64,000 bases of DNA, taken from the NCBI GenBank assembly GCA_907163345.1, contig CAJQUN010000514.1:62001-126000 (forward strand), given 5' to 3'. The DNA is from Haberlea rhodopensis (taxonomy: Eukaryota > Streptophyta > Magnoliopsida > Lamiales > Gesneriaceae). Below are positions 10,872 through 22,957 of this stretch, in pieces; the first letter of the stretch is position 1, and the number at the start of each line of letters is the position of its first letter. The notes beneath the pieces are model-generated. The model saw nothing but the letters and a program-made list of their open reading frames with translations. It was not told where the DNA came from and made no database searches. Made by a program: the position numbers and the translations under genes.

Positions 10872-12027
10872 GCATTCAAAAATACCTTATGCATTTCACA
10901 ATGCTCTATATATATAGTAATGCTCGTACGTCGCACGTACCTTAAATCTCCGAAGTCCGAGCCAAACCTTGCTCGAGTTCCATGCCCCGAGGAATTGATG
11001 TGCTAACACGATAAATAATTCACAATTATTTACGAACATGTAACCCATGCTCAAGCACACCCATAACCCTCAAAATATTGTCAACACACGACAATTAACC
11101 TTTTAAAAGACCCGGGGCAGGGTACATGCAGGGAGGGGAACGAATGAGACAATATCGAAATTTGTTCAAGAATACCCTACAAAAATCGAACCCTAATCTC
11201 ACAAATTCGAACCCAATTAAACACCAATATACATCAAAACATGCAATAATCGATCAATTGCAAGAAACAACACCCCTGCCAAAAACCCCCAAATTTTCGA
11301 ACCTAAACCCTACGAAATTCGAAAAAAATTCGAACCAAACCAACACAAAATAGCAGGGAATAACATGAGAGGGACGAAAAAGAGGTAAGGGAGGTTACCC
11401 AATCGAAAATCGGAAGTGAATCGGTCGAAATCCGATGAACCCTAGAAATTGGGGATCGACGCATTCTGCCAAAATCCGAACGAGAAACGCGACCAAACTT
11501 CGAATTGACGGAGGGGATAGCTGCGCCTCGACGAGACGAAGCCGGTGACGGGTCGCACGCGCCGAACGGCGGCCAGACGGCGGCGGGCGAAGCGCCTGAA
11601 GCGGCGGGTGCTGGTCCAGACGGGAAATCGCGTGCGGGGAGAGGGAGAAGAAATTTGGGGCTGAAATGAAATTAATACAAAAATCTCGGGTTCAACTGGT
11701 ATTTATAGCAAAAATACCCCGAAAAACTAATAGCCCCACAAATACATCATGATTCATTAAAAATCATCTGTTTTCAAAAATTCTCTCTCTAACTCCAAAA
11801 CCCCCTACCGGTGCTCACACAGCACCCGAGATCCCGAGACATATCAAAAACCCAACTCTTAGGTTTTTCACCCAAATGAGAATACAATCTCAACCTCTGG
11901 ATCCAACTACCCAAATAAACGAGCCCAGAAGGCCCAACACCTCGATTAAACTCCAAATCGCCACGTAAAACCACTTTAGGGATTATTAACACTACGGGAT
12001 TAACATCTATAATCCCTGGTCATCACA
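10872..12027 (-). repeat. Truncated LTR B' (distant relative of family B)
   Basis: Reads on the minus strand from TGTGATGACC (12027) to the A junction. It carries the AAGGTACGTG block (minus, 10934-10943) followed by ACGTACGAGCA, as in family B, but overall similarity to B is modest. It has no GATCGATC array; instead there are scattered ATTCGAA-type motifs around 11150-11340. The part that should follow on the minus strand is missing and has been replaced by element A. Short ORFs at 11126 and 11789 have no coding character that I recognise. Confidence 0.75.
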
Positions 12028-14103
12028 TAATCATTGTGAATGTCACGGGTCGACGTAGAACTATCATGAATGTCATGGATAAGTATGAGATTATGATGTT
12101 ATTCTCTAGTATATAATGACAATAATGATAAATAATCATGTGATAGGTAATGAAGAGTTAGACATAATGTGACGAACGAGATACTAATGTCATAATGAGA
12201 ATACATGTGATGTAAACGAATATTCACCATTAAATGATTTATTATGTTTTGAGGTAAAGTTAGTGATTGAGATACATAGAGATGATGATATGTGCATGTA
12301 GTAATTACTAAAGGATATTCTAGTAATTACTTGGCTTCAAGCGTTGGTTAGGCGATAATATGTGTTGAAACTGGTGTCTAAGAATTCATGAAATAGTGCA
12401 ATGGATACTGCTGAATTAAGAATTGAAAGGAGTTACATTGTTGAAATATGAAATTGATCTCACATTAATGTAATCACATAGGCCCGTGATGGTATGCTGC
12501 ATGAGATGTGCAGGAATGTATGAAACTTTTGACACAGAGATATTCACGTTTAATGACTGAGGCACAATGAATATCAATAGTGCGTAACTGACAGGTGCGC
12601 GATGATGTTATGTGTATGTGCGAAGTACTAATGCGTTTATTTCTGGTACTTGTTCCACACTAGATGATAGTTGTGTGATGAAATATGGAGAGGTTGATGC
12701 TTAAGAGCATGTGAGTATTGTGATGAGCATGGTACTATGATGATATTGTGCGTTGTAGATGTTTTCACCTAAAAAGGTATGAGATTAATTATTCGATTTT
12801 GATGTTGATGCATTGTTTTAAATTGTTTATATAGAAGTAATTTGAAAGGAATGTGGATAAGACAAGATAACTTATCCAAGTAGATAAGAATAAATGAGGT
12901 GTTATGAGAAATTTGAGGAATGAACAATATTATGATGTTATTGTGCGTATAATTGTGATATAAGAATATTCGTGTTAGACCATTCATTATGATTTGATGT
13001 TGATGATATGTAGTTGTTGGTGCGTATAATGTTGATATACGTATACGAGAATTACTAATGGGCAGTAATTACTTTGCACCAGATAATAGCCAGAAGATGA
13101 TATATGATAGGTTGATGTGTAAAGCCTCAAGAGTACTGCTATTTGATACGGACAAGGGTGGTGTGCGATATGACGATGTTGTATAAATTGAATACTTTTG
13201 CAACCACACAGGCATGAGGTTATTTATACGATAAAAGGGTGGTGTATCTTCATACATTCTGATATACACATGATATGCATGGAATACATGATTTAGCGAT
13301 TATATAATGTGTACTGTGATGAAAGTAAACTATGTTACATTGAGATTTTGTGCAAGAGACTATACCAATGCGAGTACACAGGTAATGAAGTATGACAAAG
13401 AAGTGCTTTATGATTAAACACTATAAGTGTTTTCTATGATTTATTCGCAATTCTTTCGATAATGTATTCATGGAAAGAAGCTCATGAAATGTAACCAAAG
13501 TTGAATAGGACAAGTATGATGTATTGCGATATTAACTGTCATATTATGGAATGAACGTAAATGCTTACTGAGACTGGTTAACAGAATACAGAAATGACTT
13601 GAACCAAAATCTATGTTCTACGGAAATTAAAGTGATGAGAAGGCAAGTGAACGTAAAAAGGGGATTATTGTTTTAGTTCATACGATCTATTGTTGCTTAG
13701 ATCTAACGAAGGAACATAAACAAACCTTTTCAAGGTAGCGAGAGAGAATGTATGAAATATTCAATCCATGATAGATATGTAGATATGATGATTGATCATT
13801 CAGTAATAAAGGTTGCTGAATAGCTAAAATATGACGATGAGTATTTACATGACAATGATATTACTATATATTAGTTTATTAAATCCTAATGTTAGAATAT
13901 GATAAAGTGATGTGATTTGCAGTCTTGAGATTGTTGGTATAATGCGCCACGTGTGAGCCGTGATGATTCGAATGATTGTGTCATCCTACAGATTGTTACA
14001 TCACTACCTTGAGATGTATAACGGTACATAAATTTTACGGTTGGCTTTTATGGTAGGCCTGTACTTAAATTTCGAGATCGAAATTTTATTGGTTGGGGAG
14101 AAT
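12028..14103 (+). mobile_element. Decayed internal region of element I
   Basis: AT-rich, stop-filled sequence with no ORF above about 72 codons and no domain that I can recognise. It is assigned to a Ty3 element only because it ends in TTTCGAGATCGAAA plus the purine run GGTTGGGGAGAAT (14091-14103) directly before an LTR-like start. Its left limit is the end of LTR B'. Gag and pol are either deleted or decayed past recognition. Confidence 0.55.
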
Positions 14104-16301
14104 TGTGATGTCAAGAATATTAATAATCGTTCATTAGATTTTATTACGGTGTTTATATGATATATCATGATTTAATTCTTGGGAATCATAATTGGGTTCG
14201 CAGCCGGAATAAATGAGTATGGGTTGAATTGTTGTACAAATTAATTAAGAGATGGAATTGTGCAAATAATAAATTTATATAATCTAATATATTAACTGAA
14301 GGAATGAGATTAAATTAAGGCCATAATTTTATTCCCCTCTTCACATCGACCCACTCTCCTCCTTCTCCATTCCCCTTTCGATTGAAACAGCAAGAAAGCG
14401 ATGGGTTCCCAGCGATTTGCTCAACTATTTCCTCAAGGTTTGTGGATGATTTCATGTCGTTCTTTCCATTGTTCATCTTTCCTTTATCCTCCCTTGTTGG
14501 TTCGATTTATCGCTGCGATTTTTGGGAGAAGAATTGATCGAATTTTTGGGCTTGAGGTCTTGATGCTCATTTGGACGACCATATTTTCGCTTGATTAATA
14601 GTGTAGAAGGGTTATATGAATTGTGGATTGCATTTTTGGTTGGGTTTGATTTTTTTGCTGTGTCGATCGCATCTGCTGCATGGGCGAAAAATTGATGTGG
14701 TATTGGGTAATCTTTGTTTTGTGTCTGAATATAGTGCTGATGGTTTACTGTTTCTCGATGGTTATGCATACGGTGAACTTCTAGTTTCCATTTTTCCCTC
14801 TTGCTCGATGTCTCCAGCCGCGTTCCTTCGATTTTTGCTGTAACCATGAACTTAGCTTGGCAATTGGTCATTTTTAAGTGGGTTGGGTTGTATTTTAGAC
14901 AGATTGATCTATGGTTAAATGTTGATGCAAATCCTTCCCTACGTTTCTCCCTTTTTCCTGCTACTATTGCGACGTGAAAAACCGCATCTGTGAGTAGAGA
15001 TTCATGTCTATTACAAAATGTTGGCTCGATTTTTGTAAGATGTATGAAGCATATATATGTGGTGTGTTCTTGCTATGTGTATACGCATTTTACAGCAGTA
15101 TATGTGAGTTTTTATGGCTGTGTGTGAGTTTTTAGCTGCAACGTATGTGAATCAATAATTCCAAGTTCGAGTGGAGTTTAACTTATAAATGACGAGAATG
15201 TTGGATAAAAAGGTATGAACAAGATGTATAATAACATGAGAACATAGTATGTGCTTTATTGATTTAAAGTGGTCGAATCTCCTCATTGAAAGATTAAGTA
15301 TATAAAAGACAATGGTATGAACTAAATGTATAATTGCTTAGAGTAGCGTCGATTTCCTTGATTATGTAACAAGGTTCTATTGAGTTGGTGATTGATAATT
15401 TGGAAATGAAGTCGAGAAATTAATAAATAATATTAATTGTGTTGAAAATGGACTAATGTTGAATTGATGATTTTAATATAGATGCTCCATGAGCCTCCAA
15501 AGATCGTGGTAGCGTGATCTTGTTATCGACTATAAGGTACGTAGTAATGTGCGGGCTGGTATACATATTATGAAGTATTGCATATTCATGTATTCATGTA
15601 TTGTTGAATAAAATGATAAAACGTAAGAAATGGATATGTGTGTTGAGTATGACATATGTGGTATGGTGGATACGTAATTGTACGTGATCCGAATATATGA
15701 GTAAAGAAATGGATATGTATATATATGTGGTATGAGGGATACGTAGTTGTACGTGATCCGAGTATACGAGTGGAGTATTGATGCCTTGGGCATAATCAAT
15801 ATGAGAAAGTGTTGAGAATGAGATATATTGATAGGCAGGATTGCATGCGATATGAAATTGTTTATGCTTAAGCATAAACAATAGATATTGGTTGTATTGA
15901 ATGTATCGTATCGATGAGTATCATATTTTAAATAATGATACTGAACTTGATGCTATGAAAGCATGTGAGTTTGAAACATGAACAGTTTGTGGAAGCTATA
16001 CGGATTCAGAACTGTACAGGGAATACATTTTGATAGATTTTCAATAATCTTAAATTGTGATATTATGATCTTATTATGATCTTTATGCATTGTTATGAAT
16101 ATGAGTATTGTGATAATATATGCTCACCATGTTTGTGGGCTGCTTCTGTTGAAACAGGTAGAACATGTATGACATTGGTTTGGGAAATGAATTCGAGCTA
16201 TTGAATAAGGGTGCTCCCAGGAGCACGGTACCAGCGTTGGTATAGGATAAAGTGTTTTGTATAACTAGATACCATTTATTCATTTAATGCTCGTGTATGA
16301 G
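14104..16301 (+). repeat. 3' LTR (incomplete) of element I
   Basis: Starts TGTGATGTCAAG after a polypurine tract. Its first 80 bp resemble the start of LTR A, including the shared TTTATATGAT(A/G)TATCATG. It has AAGGTACGTA at 15534-15543. It lacks a GATCGATC array. It is interrupted at 16301 by element D, so its end is not seen. ORFs at 14401-14598 and 14616-14843 lie in the leader part and look accidental. Confidence 0.75.
15623..15769 (+). repeat. Imperfect tandem duplication in LTR I
   Basis: Two units (about 78 and 69 bp) share GTAAGAAATGGATATGT, GATACGTAATTGTACGTGAT and CCGAATATATGA-type segments. They sit where the tandem repeats of LTR A sit. Confidence 0.8.
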
Positions 16302-16648
16302 TGGTGTGCGTTTATTGTGTACGCCCAAATTAACCCCACTCTTAGTAATACTAATGTAGTAGTTAAAGTAGGGATCGATCCCACGAAGAAGGATGTACTC
16401 TTGTGTTAACCAAATAAATAAATGCCAATAGGGTTTTTTTGCAATTTTTAACTATAACTTAATTAAATTAAAGCAAATAAAATCACTAGATTATCAAGAT
16501 TAAAAAGCAATTCTTGGTTTTTGGTCAACTTTACCTTTGGAAATTATTCACTTGATCATCAAATCACAACATACTCGATTTTTGTTGGGATTGGAGTAGT
16601 GTTTAGAAGGGGAGTTGAATAAACACTAAACTCAAATTCGATACTTTT
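16302..16648 (-). repeat. End of D 3' LTR (downstream piece)
   Basis: Homologous to the end of the D' LTR (about 59,830-60,129). It carries the perfect palindrome GGGATCGATCCC at 16371-16382 and ends (minus strand) in CGCACACCA. The last 5 bp beside copia L (16644-16648, ctttt) are the left copy of the L target-site duplication. The flanking 5 bp outside D are atgag. Confidence 0.85.
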
Positions 16649-17207
16649 TGTTACAGCAGACTGTTAAGTACCGCAGCAGCTTCTCAATAGTTGGCAAGTC
16701 AGCAGACACTGGTAATAGTGTGGAAGACGTCTACTGGACTTGTGAGTTAAAGTAATTGAATAGTAAAATGCAATAAGTAAATGACACAGGATATGTTCTG
16801 GAAGTTCGAAGCACAACGCTTCTACTCTCCCATTCTTCCTTTGCAGAAAGGTTACACTAGAAGACTTTGGCTTACACTTTTCAGTATACAACCTTCTTAG
16901 GCACTCACACAGCTTGGCCTAAACTCCTAGCAACACAACTCTCTTAGTTGTTTATAATGTGTTTTACAACACTCACACGAAAGTACAAATCTCTTAAGCT
17001 TTGAGTGTTCTTTGAGCAGCAGACTCTGTAGGCTTTGATCTTCAAAATCACAATAAGGCTGCTTTGCTGCTCTTGCAAAACTTCAGAATTTCTCAGTAAA
17101 GCGTTTTAGGTTTTACTTGAATGAATGAATGAATCAAATGCACCAGCTGATCAGCAAAATTTGAAGGCGCTTCTTCATTACTGGGATCAGGAAAATCGAA
17201 GAAGTTC
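16649..17207 (-). repeat. Downstream LTR of copia L (U3 part missing)
   Basis: The 17090-17165 segment matches 33664-33755 of the upstream LTR (shared TTCAGAAT.TCTCAGTAAAG and a CTTGAATGAATGAA stretch). The rest reaches TGTAACA at 16649. The promoter-bearing U3 seen at 33780-34390 has no counterpart between the ORF stop (17208) and this piece, so U3 is deleted or lies out of place. Confidence 0.7.
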
Positions 17208-18148
17208 TCAGCGGGGGTCACTTGCCAGAGGTTGGACAAGTGATGAGGGACCAGCTTGGTCAGCAGCATCAGTAGTAGGGATTAGGGCAGCAGATGCAGC
17301 AACAACAGTCAGATCAACAGATGGAGCAACTGCAGTAGATACTTCGGCAAACAATACGGCAGAGTAAGCATCCACATCAATCACTTCCATAGCTGTATCA
17401 GCTTCAACAGAAAAACTAGCAAGTTGAGCAACAAGGGAGGCAATGTCGGCAGATACCTCGGCAGAAGCAATACCAGACTGATCAATTGTAGCAGAAGTTG
17501 GCAATTCCTTACTCGGATAATATGGTACTATCACCCCAGCAGGTATCTCTATGGTAGATGGCAGTGAGGTTAGGATAGTTGGAATTATTGGTAGGTTAGT
17601 GAAGTCAAAAGGGACAGTGGTTAGAGGTTCGATCATGGGAACTACAAAGGTGGAGTCAATATGGATTGTGGCTTGGTCAGGTTGAGAGGAAGAAGATATT
17701 ATGGCTAGAACGGTTGGGGATGGAGGTGAGGACTCAGTGGTTTCATCATCCTCTGAAGAGAGGTTGACTTGATTAACCACTTATTCAATTATTGTATCTA
17801 CAGTAATAGGATCAACATCCATCAACACAGTATGTTGATCAGATACATTAATTTGTCCCAGGGTGGCAGTTGGTTCAAGTAATAAGGCAGTAGGGGGAGG
17901 AGATTACCATAGAGACCCTGCTGGGGTGACAACAACTATGCTCCTGTCAGTAGTGGCGGTTGGACCGGTTGGGCAGAGCATGAGCGTAAGCCCATTAAGA
18001 CCTTGAGGTCATGCAGTGCTTGCTCAGCCATTGTAAGCTTGGGTCCCATGGAGTTGAGCACAGCCATGTCATGGTTGGATGTACCTGAGTCAGACTTGAA
18101 TTCCTTGAGACAAGACTGGACCAGAACTTGAAGTCCACCGACATACTG
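17208..18148 (-). pseudogene. Env-position ORF of copia L, C-terminal part
   Basis: Continuation on the minus strand of the ORF interrupted at 29911. From 18148 the frame reads YVGGLQVLVQSCLKEFKSD and LTMAEQALHDLKVLMG, so coding resumes exactly at the insertion point. After some breaks, 17780-17208 encodes 190 residues rich in S, T, P, V and A, with acidic stretches and no recognisable domain. The stop is at 17208. A low-complexity C-terminal tail fits an accessory protein of unknown role. Confidence 0.7.
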
Positions 18149-20701
18149 TGTAAGGTCCGGATGCTAATTAATCCGTATTAACGATAATTAAGTAAACCTG
18201 GATAATTAAAACTAGAGACTTTGAATTAAAGTGTCCCATATCGCAATACACTGATATGGGTATACATGTGGATACATACACATAGTTATACAATAATAAG
18301 TATACCAGACATGATATTGTAGTAGGATTAATGCACTACAAATCCTACAACACCTCATTGGACACATCAACCACATGACAAGTGACTTAGTGCTTGACAC
18401 AATATCCTCCCTCCCAAGCATTGTAGCTCATGCCCCACTTCATTTCAGCACTAATTTCTCTCTCCTTGCATTCCATCATTTTTCTCCTCCATCTCTCTTC
18501 ATATTTGGAAAATTTCCAGACCTTTTTCTCTAAATTTCTCTTGATTATGTGAGTGCATGTTACATGCAATTAATGATTTAGAAGCTACAAGGTTAGGGGA
18601 GAAGAACACAACAAGAATTTTTGAGTTTGGAGCATTCTCGAGGGAGGAAAGAATAGTTTGGAAGGAGAAAGGAGCTTGGTTGACTCAAGGGTTTGGATTG
18701 TGCTTCAAATATTCAAGATAAAATGAGGTATAACATGAATCTTGAGTTTTATTAACTTGCATGTAGGATTAAGGGTCGAATATTTGGTGCAAGATTTTGA
18801 AAAAACTTCTTGTCAAATAAATCTGCAATAAATAATGTTGCATTCAGTAGATGAGTTTAAATTTTCGATTTACTTCGATTTCGAATCGGACTTAGAGTTC
18901 TAAATGAAAGTTATAGACATTTGCGTTATCCTTTTGTGTCCAAAATTTGAAATAATTTGGACTTAAAATGAGTAAGATATGCTCATTTTACTGAGGTGTG
19001 CTAGATTTGTCTCTGCATGTATTGTAAATGCACATGCAGTGTAGAATTCTGAACTTTTGACAAATTTTCCTTTCGAATTTGTTGACGGTCTTCAAATGAA
19101 AATTGTAGATCTTTTGATTCTATTGAATATAAAAAAAAAGAGGACTTATTACAGACTCATTTTCAATTAGGTACGAATTTTATAATTTAAGTGCTCAATC
19201 TGTGTCCTGCATGTACGCGAAGATACCCATGCAGTGTATTCTTCGGGTTCCTGAGAATTTTTGTCTAGGAATTCCGGAAACTGTCTAGAGCTAAGAATTG
19301 GTGTGCTTCGAGTTGGCTATCTTTTGCCACCGGAATCACCCAATTTGAATTTAAAATGAAAAGGTTATGTCGATTTTACTAAAACCGCTCAGGCTGGAAA
19401 ACAGATTTTTAAAGTCTACGCTTTTAGTGGTTAAACTACCTTTAGATGAAGGAACCAACTTGACATCATCAAATAATAAATGAAGTCCTATGAGTTTTTG
19501 AACTTTGGGAATCATAATCGTGTCATTTGGACGTCACATGAATTTATTATGAATTTTGTAAAAAGATGGGTCAGTATGAAATTTTGAAGGAAAATATTAG
19601 GAATCATCCTTAAAACTTGAGTTAGATATTGTGCCTACTTAAACACTTGGTGATAATTTTGTAGTATACATGACCAGGTTTATTAATCCTGAGATCGAGT
19701 CGAGGATCACTTGGTGATTAGCTAATGGCTTGAGGTACGTAGAAATGAGTTTTATCATGACGTCAGACGAAGACGTGTAATGATATTATTGTATGATTTT
19801 ACATGTCATTAATTGATTTATATTATTTAATTGTCACTATATGATTCTTATGTGACTATATGACATGCTGAGATACATTGTAGTACATGATATGTGAATT
19901 ACATGATATGTATTGATTTTCATATGAGATTGCATGACATAATGAGTTGCATATGTCATATGATGCATATATGATTCATGGGCATATCATATTGATCTAT
20001 CCACTTCTTTGATATCCATGACGAAGACTGAGTTGATTTACTCTGAGTGTCGGGGACGACGGGCACGACGATGACAGGTAGTATAAGTAGCGACTGTAGT
20101 CACGCGCGTGGCTACTGGACCTAGACATGTGGGATGACGAGCACAACACATGATGATTCTCGTAGCGCAAAGTGTGTGTGATGTCACCCTATGCTCGAGC
20201 TGATATTGATTGATGATACCTTCCTTTGGACTCCGATATTGGTATCTTGAGATTCGATTCTTTATACACATTCATACATCGCATTCATACATGGTATACA
20301 TTGCATGACACTTTGTCACTCTTGACATGATTCCCCTTCGCAGGGGGCTGTCATGTCTTTGTTGTATGGGCATGACAGGTGGTACATGTGGACGTACTGC
20401 GGATGCTCGAGGTGAAGCATCGATGAATACCAGAGCTCCGTGAGAGCAAGCTCAGGTTTATGTTTTAAGTTTTGAGTCCGAGTAATTGTCAGATTACTTT
20501 TAATTACATTTTAAATTACCGGGGTTTGCCCGAATATCTATATTTTAAGTATTCTATTACTGGTTGGTTATATACTTGTTTATGTGATGAGCAACATGTT
20601 GAATTGGGAAACTGGAAGTTCATATTTTCAGTATCACTATATATGTATCACCTAAAAGCGAAAATATTTAGGGCCATTTGACAGGACATTTGAAATAAAT
20701 C
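18149..20701 (+). repeat. 5' LTR of C, first part
   Basis: Aligns along its length with 27273-29825. It has GAGGTACGTA at 19732-19741 in the position of the conserved LTR block, and no GATCGATC array. Its last five bases (20697-20701, aaatc) are the left TSD copy of the nested solo LTR. ORFs such as 20038-20271 (minus) recur in both LTRs, but I see no family match. Confidence 0.92.
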
Positions 20702-22870
20702 TGTAAGGACCCCCGTGCCCTTAACCCATTATTAGTGTATTAACCCATGCATTTAGTGCATACAATCATGTTATAAAGGGGAAAAGATTACATGCAACCA
20801 TGTCATAAAATACCATCTATAAAATTCCTTGCATCTTCTCATTAATATCCAGCTTTTCCCAACCAACCACATACATAACATGCATCCGTATAATACACTA
20901 ACATGTTCTCAGTTCATTTAGCAATTCAATTAATTAATTGCATGCATCACATAAATGAAAAGAGAAAGGCCCTTGCCTCTTTATACAAACCATATACACA
21001 TAATAGTGCTCACATACGAGCATCGAATAAGTATATGTGTATCAAATGTATAAAACAGTGTGCTCAATACCGTCACTGGTACTTCGATCCTGGAAGCACC
21101 TCCAATCCATAGCTCGAGCTCAACTCCAAAGCCATCGATGTACCTATTCACCTGCCCCAACAGAGACAGCCCACACAGTGGGTGAGCATACCAATATCCC
21201 AAATCCAATAAACACAATATTACAATTCATAATTTACACAATGTAAAGGCTATGAATATCAAAAGACACTCCCTGGATGTCATCAACCTCATCCGGATCC
21301 CCTGTGCTGTTCATGTTCTCAAAATAATCGAAACCATCAAATTCCCAAATACCAGTTAATCATTACATTGATTAACTAATCCATTTCCCATATATCGATA
21401 CCATAATCAATAAAACAAATCATTAAACAATGATTACAGATATTTCATATATCACTAATGGTTTCATGGTTCTATTTCATTGCTCACTCTACAATAGCGG
21501 CATTTTAATCTCATGCACGCTCAACAACGGTGACGTCATAACCGATGTTCACTCAACAGCAACATCATCCCATTCATTGCTCGGTCAAAAGCGGCACCAT
21601 GTAATTCCCAATGCATATCAAGTGATTGCAATTACTATATATTATTCATGCACAACAATTGCAATAATATATTTTAAGCTATGCTCGTACGTATACGTAA
21701 CTTATAATTCCGTAGTCTGAATCCAACCTTGCCTTGGTCCCGTGACCGATGAATTATGTGCTAAACATAATTCATAATCCACAATTAAATTCAAGCATGC
21801 AATCACGTGCTCAAGCACGTTCACAATCCCCAATTATATCGTCATCCATGATGATTAACCATTTTAAAAGACCGCGGGCGAAGCATGCATCGAAAACTCA
21901 ACACGAAAAATAATCCCCACAAAACGGCACTGGCGATCGATCGCTTCATCCCAGGCGATCGATCGCCTCTCAAAATTAGGCACGGGCAATAGATCGCTCC
22001 ATTCCAGGCGATCGGTCGCCTCTCAGTATATTTGGCTACTGCCTCATGGCGGTCGATCGCTTCCTTTGAGGCGGTTGATCGCCTCACTGTTCATCTTCCT
22101 TAAAATTTCACCAATGTCGCGACGATCGATCGCCCTGCCCTAGGGATCGATCGCCTCGACCTGTATCAGCCAAAAATGGATTTTTTCTTGCAAAATTTTC
22201 GAAAACAATAATCCCCACACCCCATACACCATAAATCCTTAACAATGAGTCATAAATCTTCCCCAAAGCATTATAACTCAAAAATCTTTAAAACCCAAAA
22301 ATCCATACCCAACACTACACATACTCAATTTATACAATACTACAACCAAATCGAAGATAAATGCGAGGGGGTGGATAATACCTTATTATCTTCGAGAAAT
22401 TCGGCTCCCAAGTCGAGCCCCCCACCAATTTTTGCTCAAGGGAGAAAAGGGAAGGGAAATGGGTTTGGGGAAGGGGGAGCGCTGGTGAGAGTGAGAGAAA
22501 TGAGATCCAAAATGATCGAACACCGAGTCCACTTGGTATATAGTACCAAAACTCCAAAATCCCGAGTCCTTCACAAATACATCATGACTCAATAAAAATC
22601 ATCTGTTTTCAATAATTACCTCTCAATCTCAATTTCCATTACCAGTCCCAGCACAAAGTACTACGGACCCCAGATCCCACCAAAAACCATATTCCAAGGT
22701 TATCACCACGATGAGAATACAAACTCATCCCTTGGATTCAACGACTCCAAACACCGAATTTAAAATCCTCGGGAGTCCCAATACCGTAATTAATTCATAA
22801 TGTCACAATTAAAATCCATTAAGGATTAATACCACACCGGGATTTATACCAATAATTCCCGGGCATTACA
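20702..22870 (-). mobile_element. Solo LTR of family B
   Basis: A 2169-bp LTR bounded by TGTAAGG and GCATTACA with a perfect TSD aaatc at 20697-20701 and 22871-22875. It is homologous to the LTRs of element B (55936-58372) and on the minus strand has the same orientation. No internal sequence remains, as expected after recombination between the two LTRs of one element. It is inserted in the 5' LTR of C and is therefore younger than C. Confidence 0.95.
21933..22154. repeat. GATCGATC palindrome array in solo LTR B (8 units, decayed)
   Basis: Units start at 21933, 21955, 21986, 22008, 22049, 22071, 22122 and 22143: four pairs spaced 22, 22, 22 and 21 bp. Several units have single transitions (AGATCGC, GGTCGATCGC, GGTTGATCGCC), consistent with loss of CpGs, yet the spacing is kept. 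Confidence 0.9.
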
Positions 22871-22875
22871 AAATC

Positions 22876-22942
22876 TTCCACTTTTTACGCAACTTAATCA
22901 TTATGTGTTAATTAAACACCACATTAGGAACGAGCCCTCACA
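22876..22942 (+). repeat. 5' LTR of C, last part
   Basis: Completes the LTR after the nested insertion; it matches 29844-29910 and ends CCCTCACA. The junction is proved by the 3' LTR, which reads straight through the same aaatct site. Confidence 0.92.
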
Positions 22943-22945
22943 TTA

Positions 22946-22957
22946 TGGTATCAGAGC
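22946..22957 (+). promoter_or_regulatory. Primer-binding site of C (tRNA-Met)
   Basis: TGGTATCAGAGC lies 3 bp after the LTR end. Confidence 0.93.

Noticed and set aside
10872..12027. Right half of a target site of A
   Set aside because: The left flank of A is copia sequence, not the other half of this LTR, and the 5-mers do not match.
14401..14843. ORFs after the leader of LTR I as a host gene
   Set aside because: They lie at the leader position of an LTR, overlap a minus-strand ORF of similar length, and show no domain.
20038..20271. Possible small gene conserved in both LTRs of C (also near 29083-29444)
   Set aside because: Conservation is explained by LTR duplication; the two copies have indels that change the frame.
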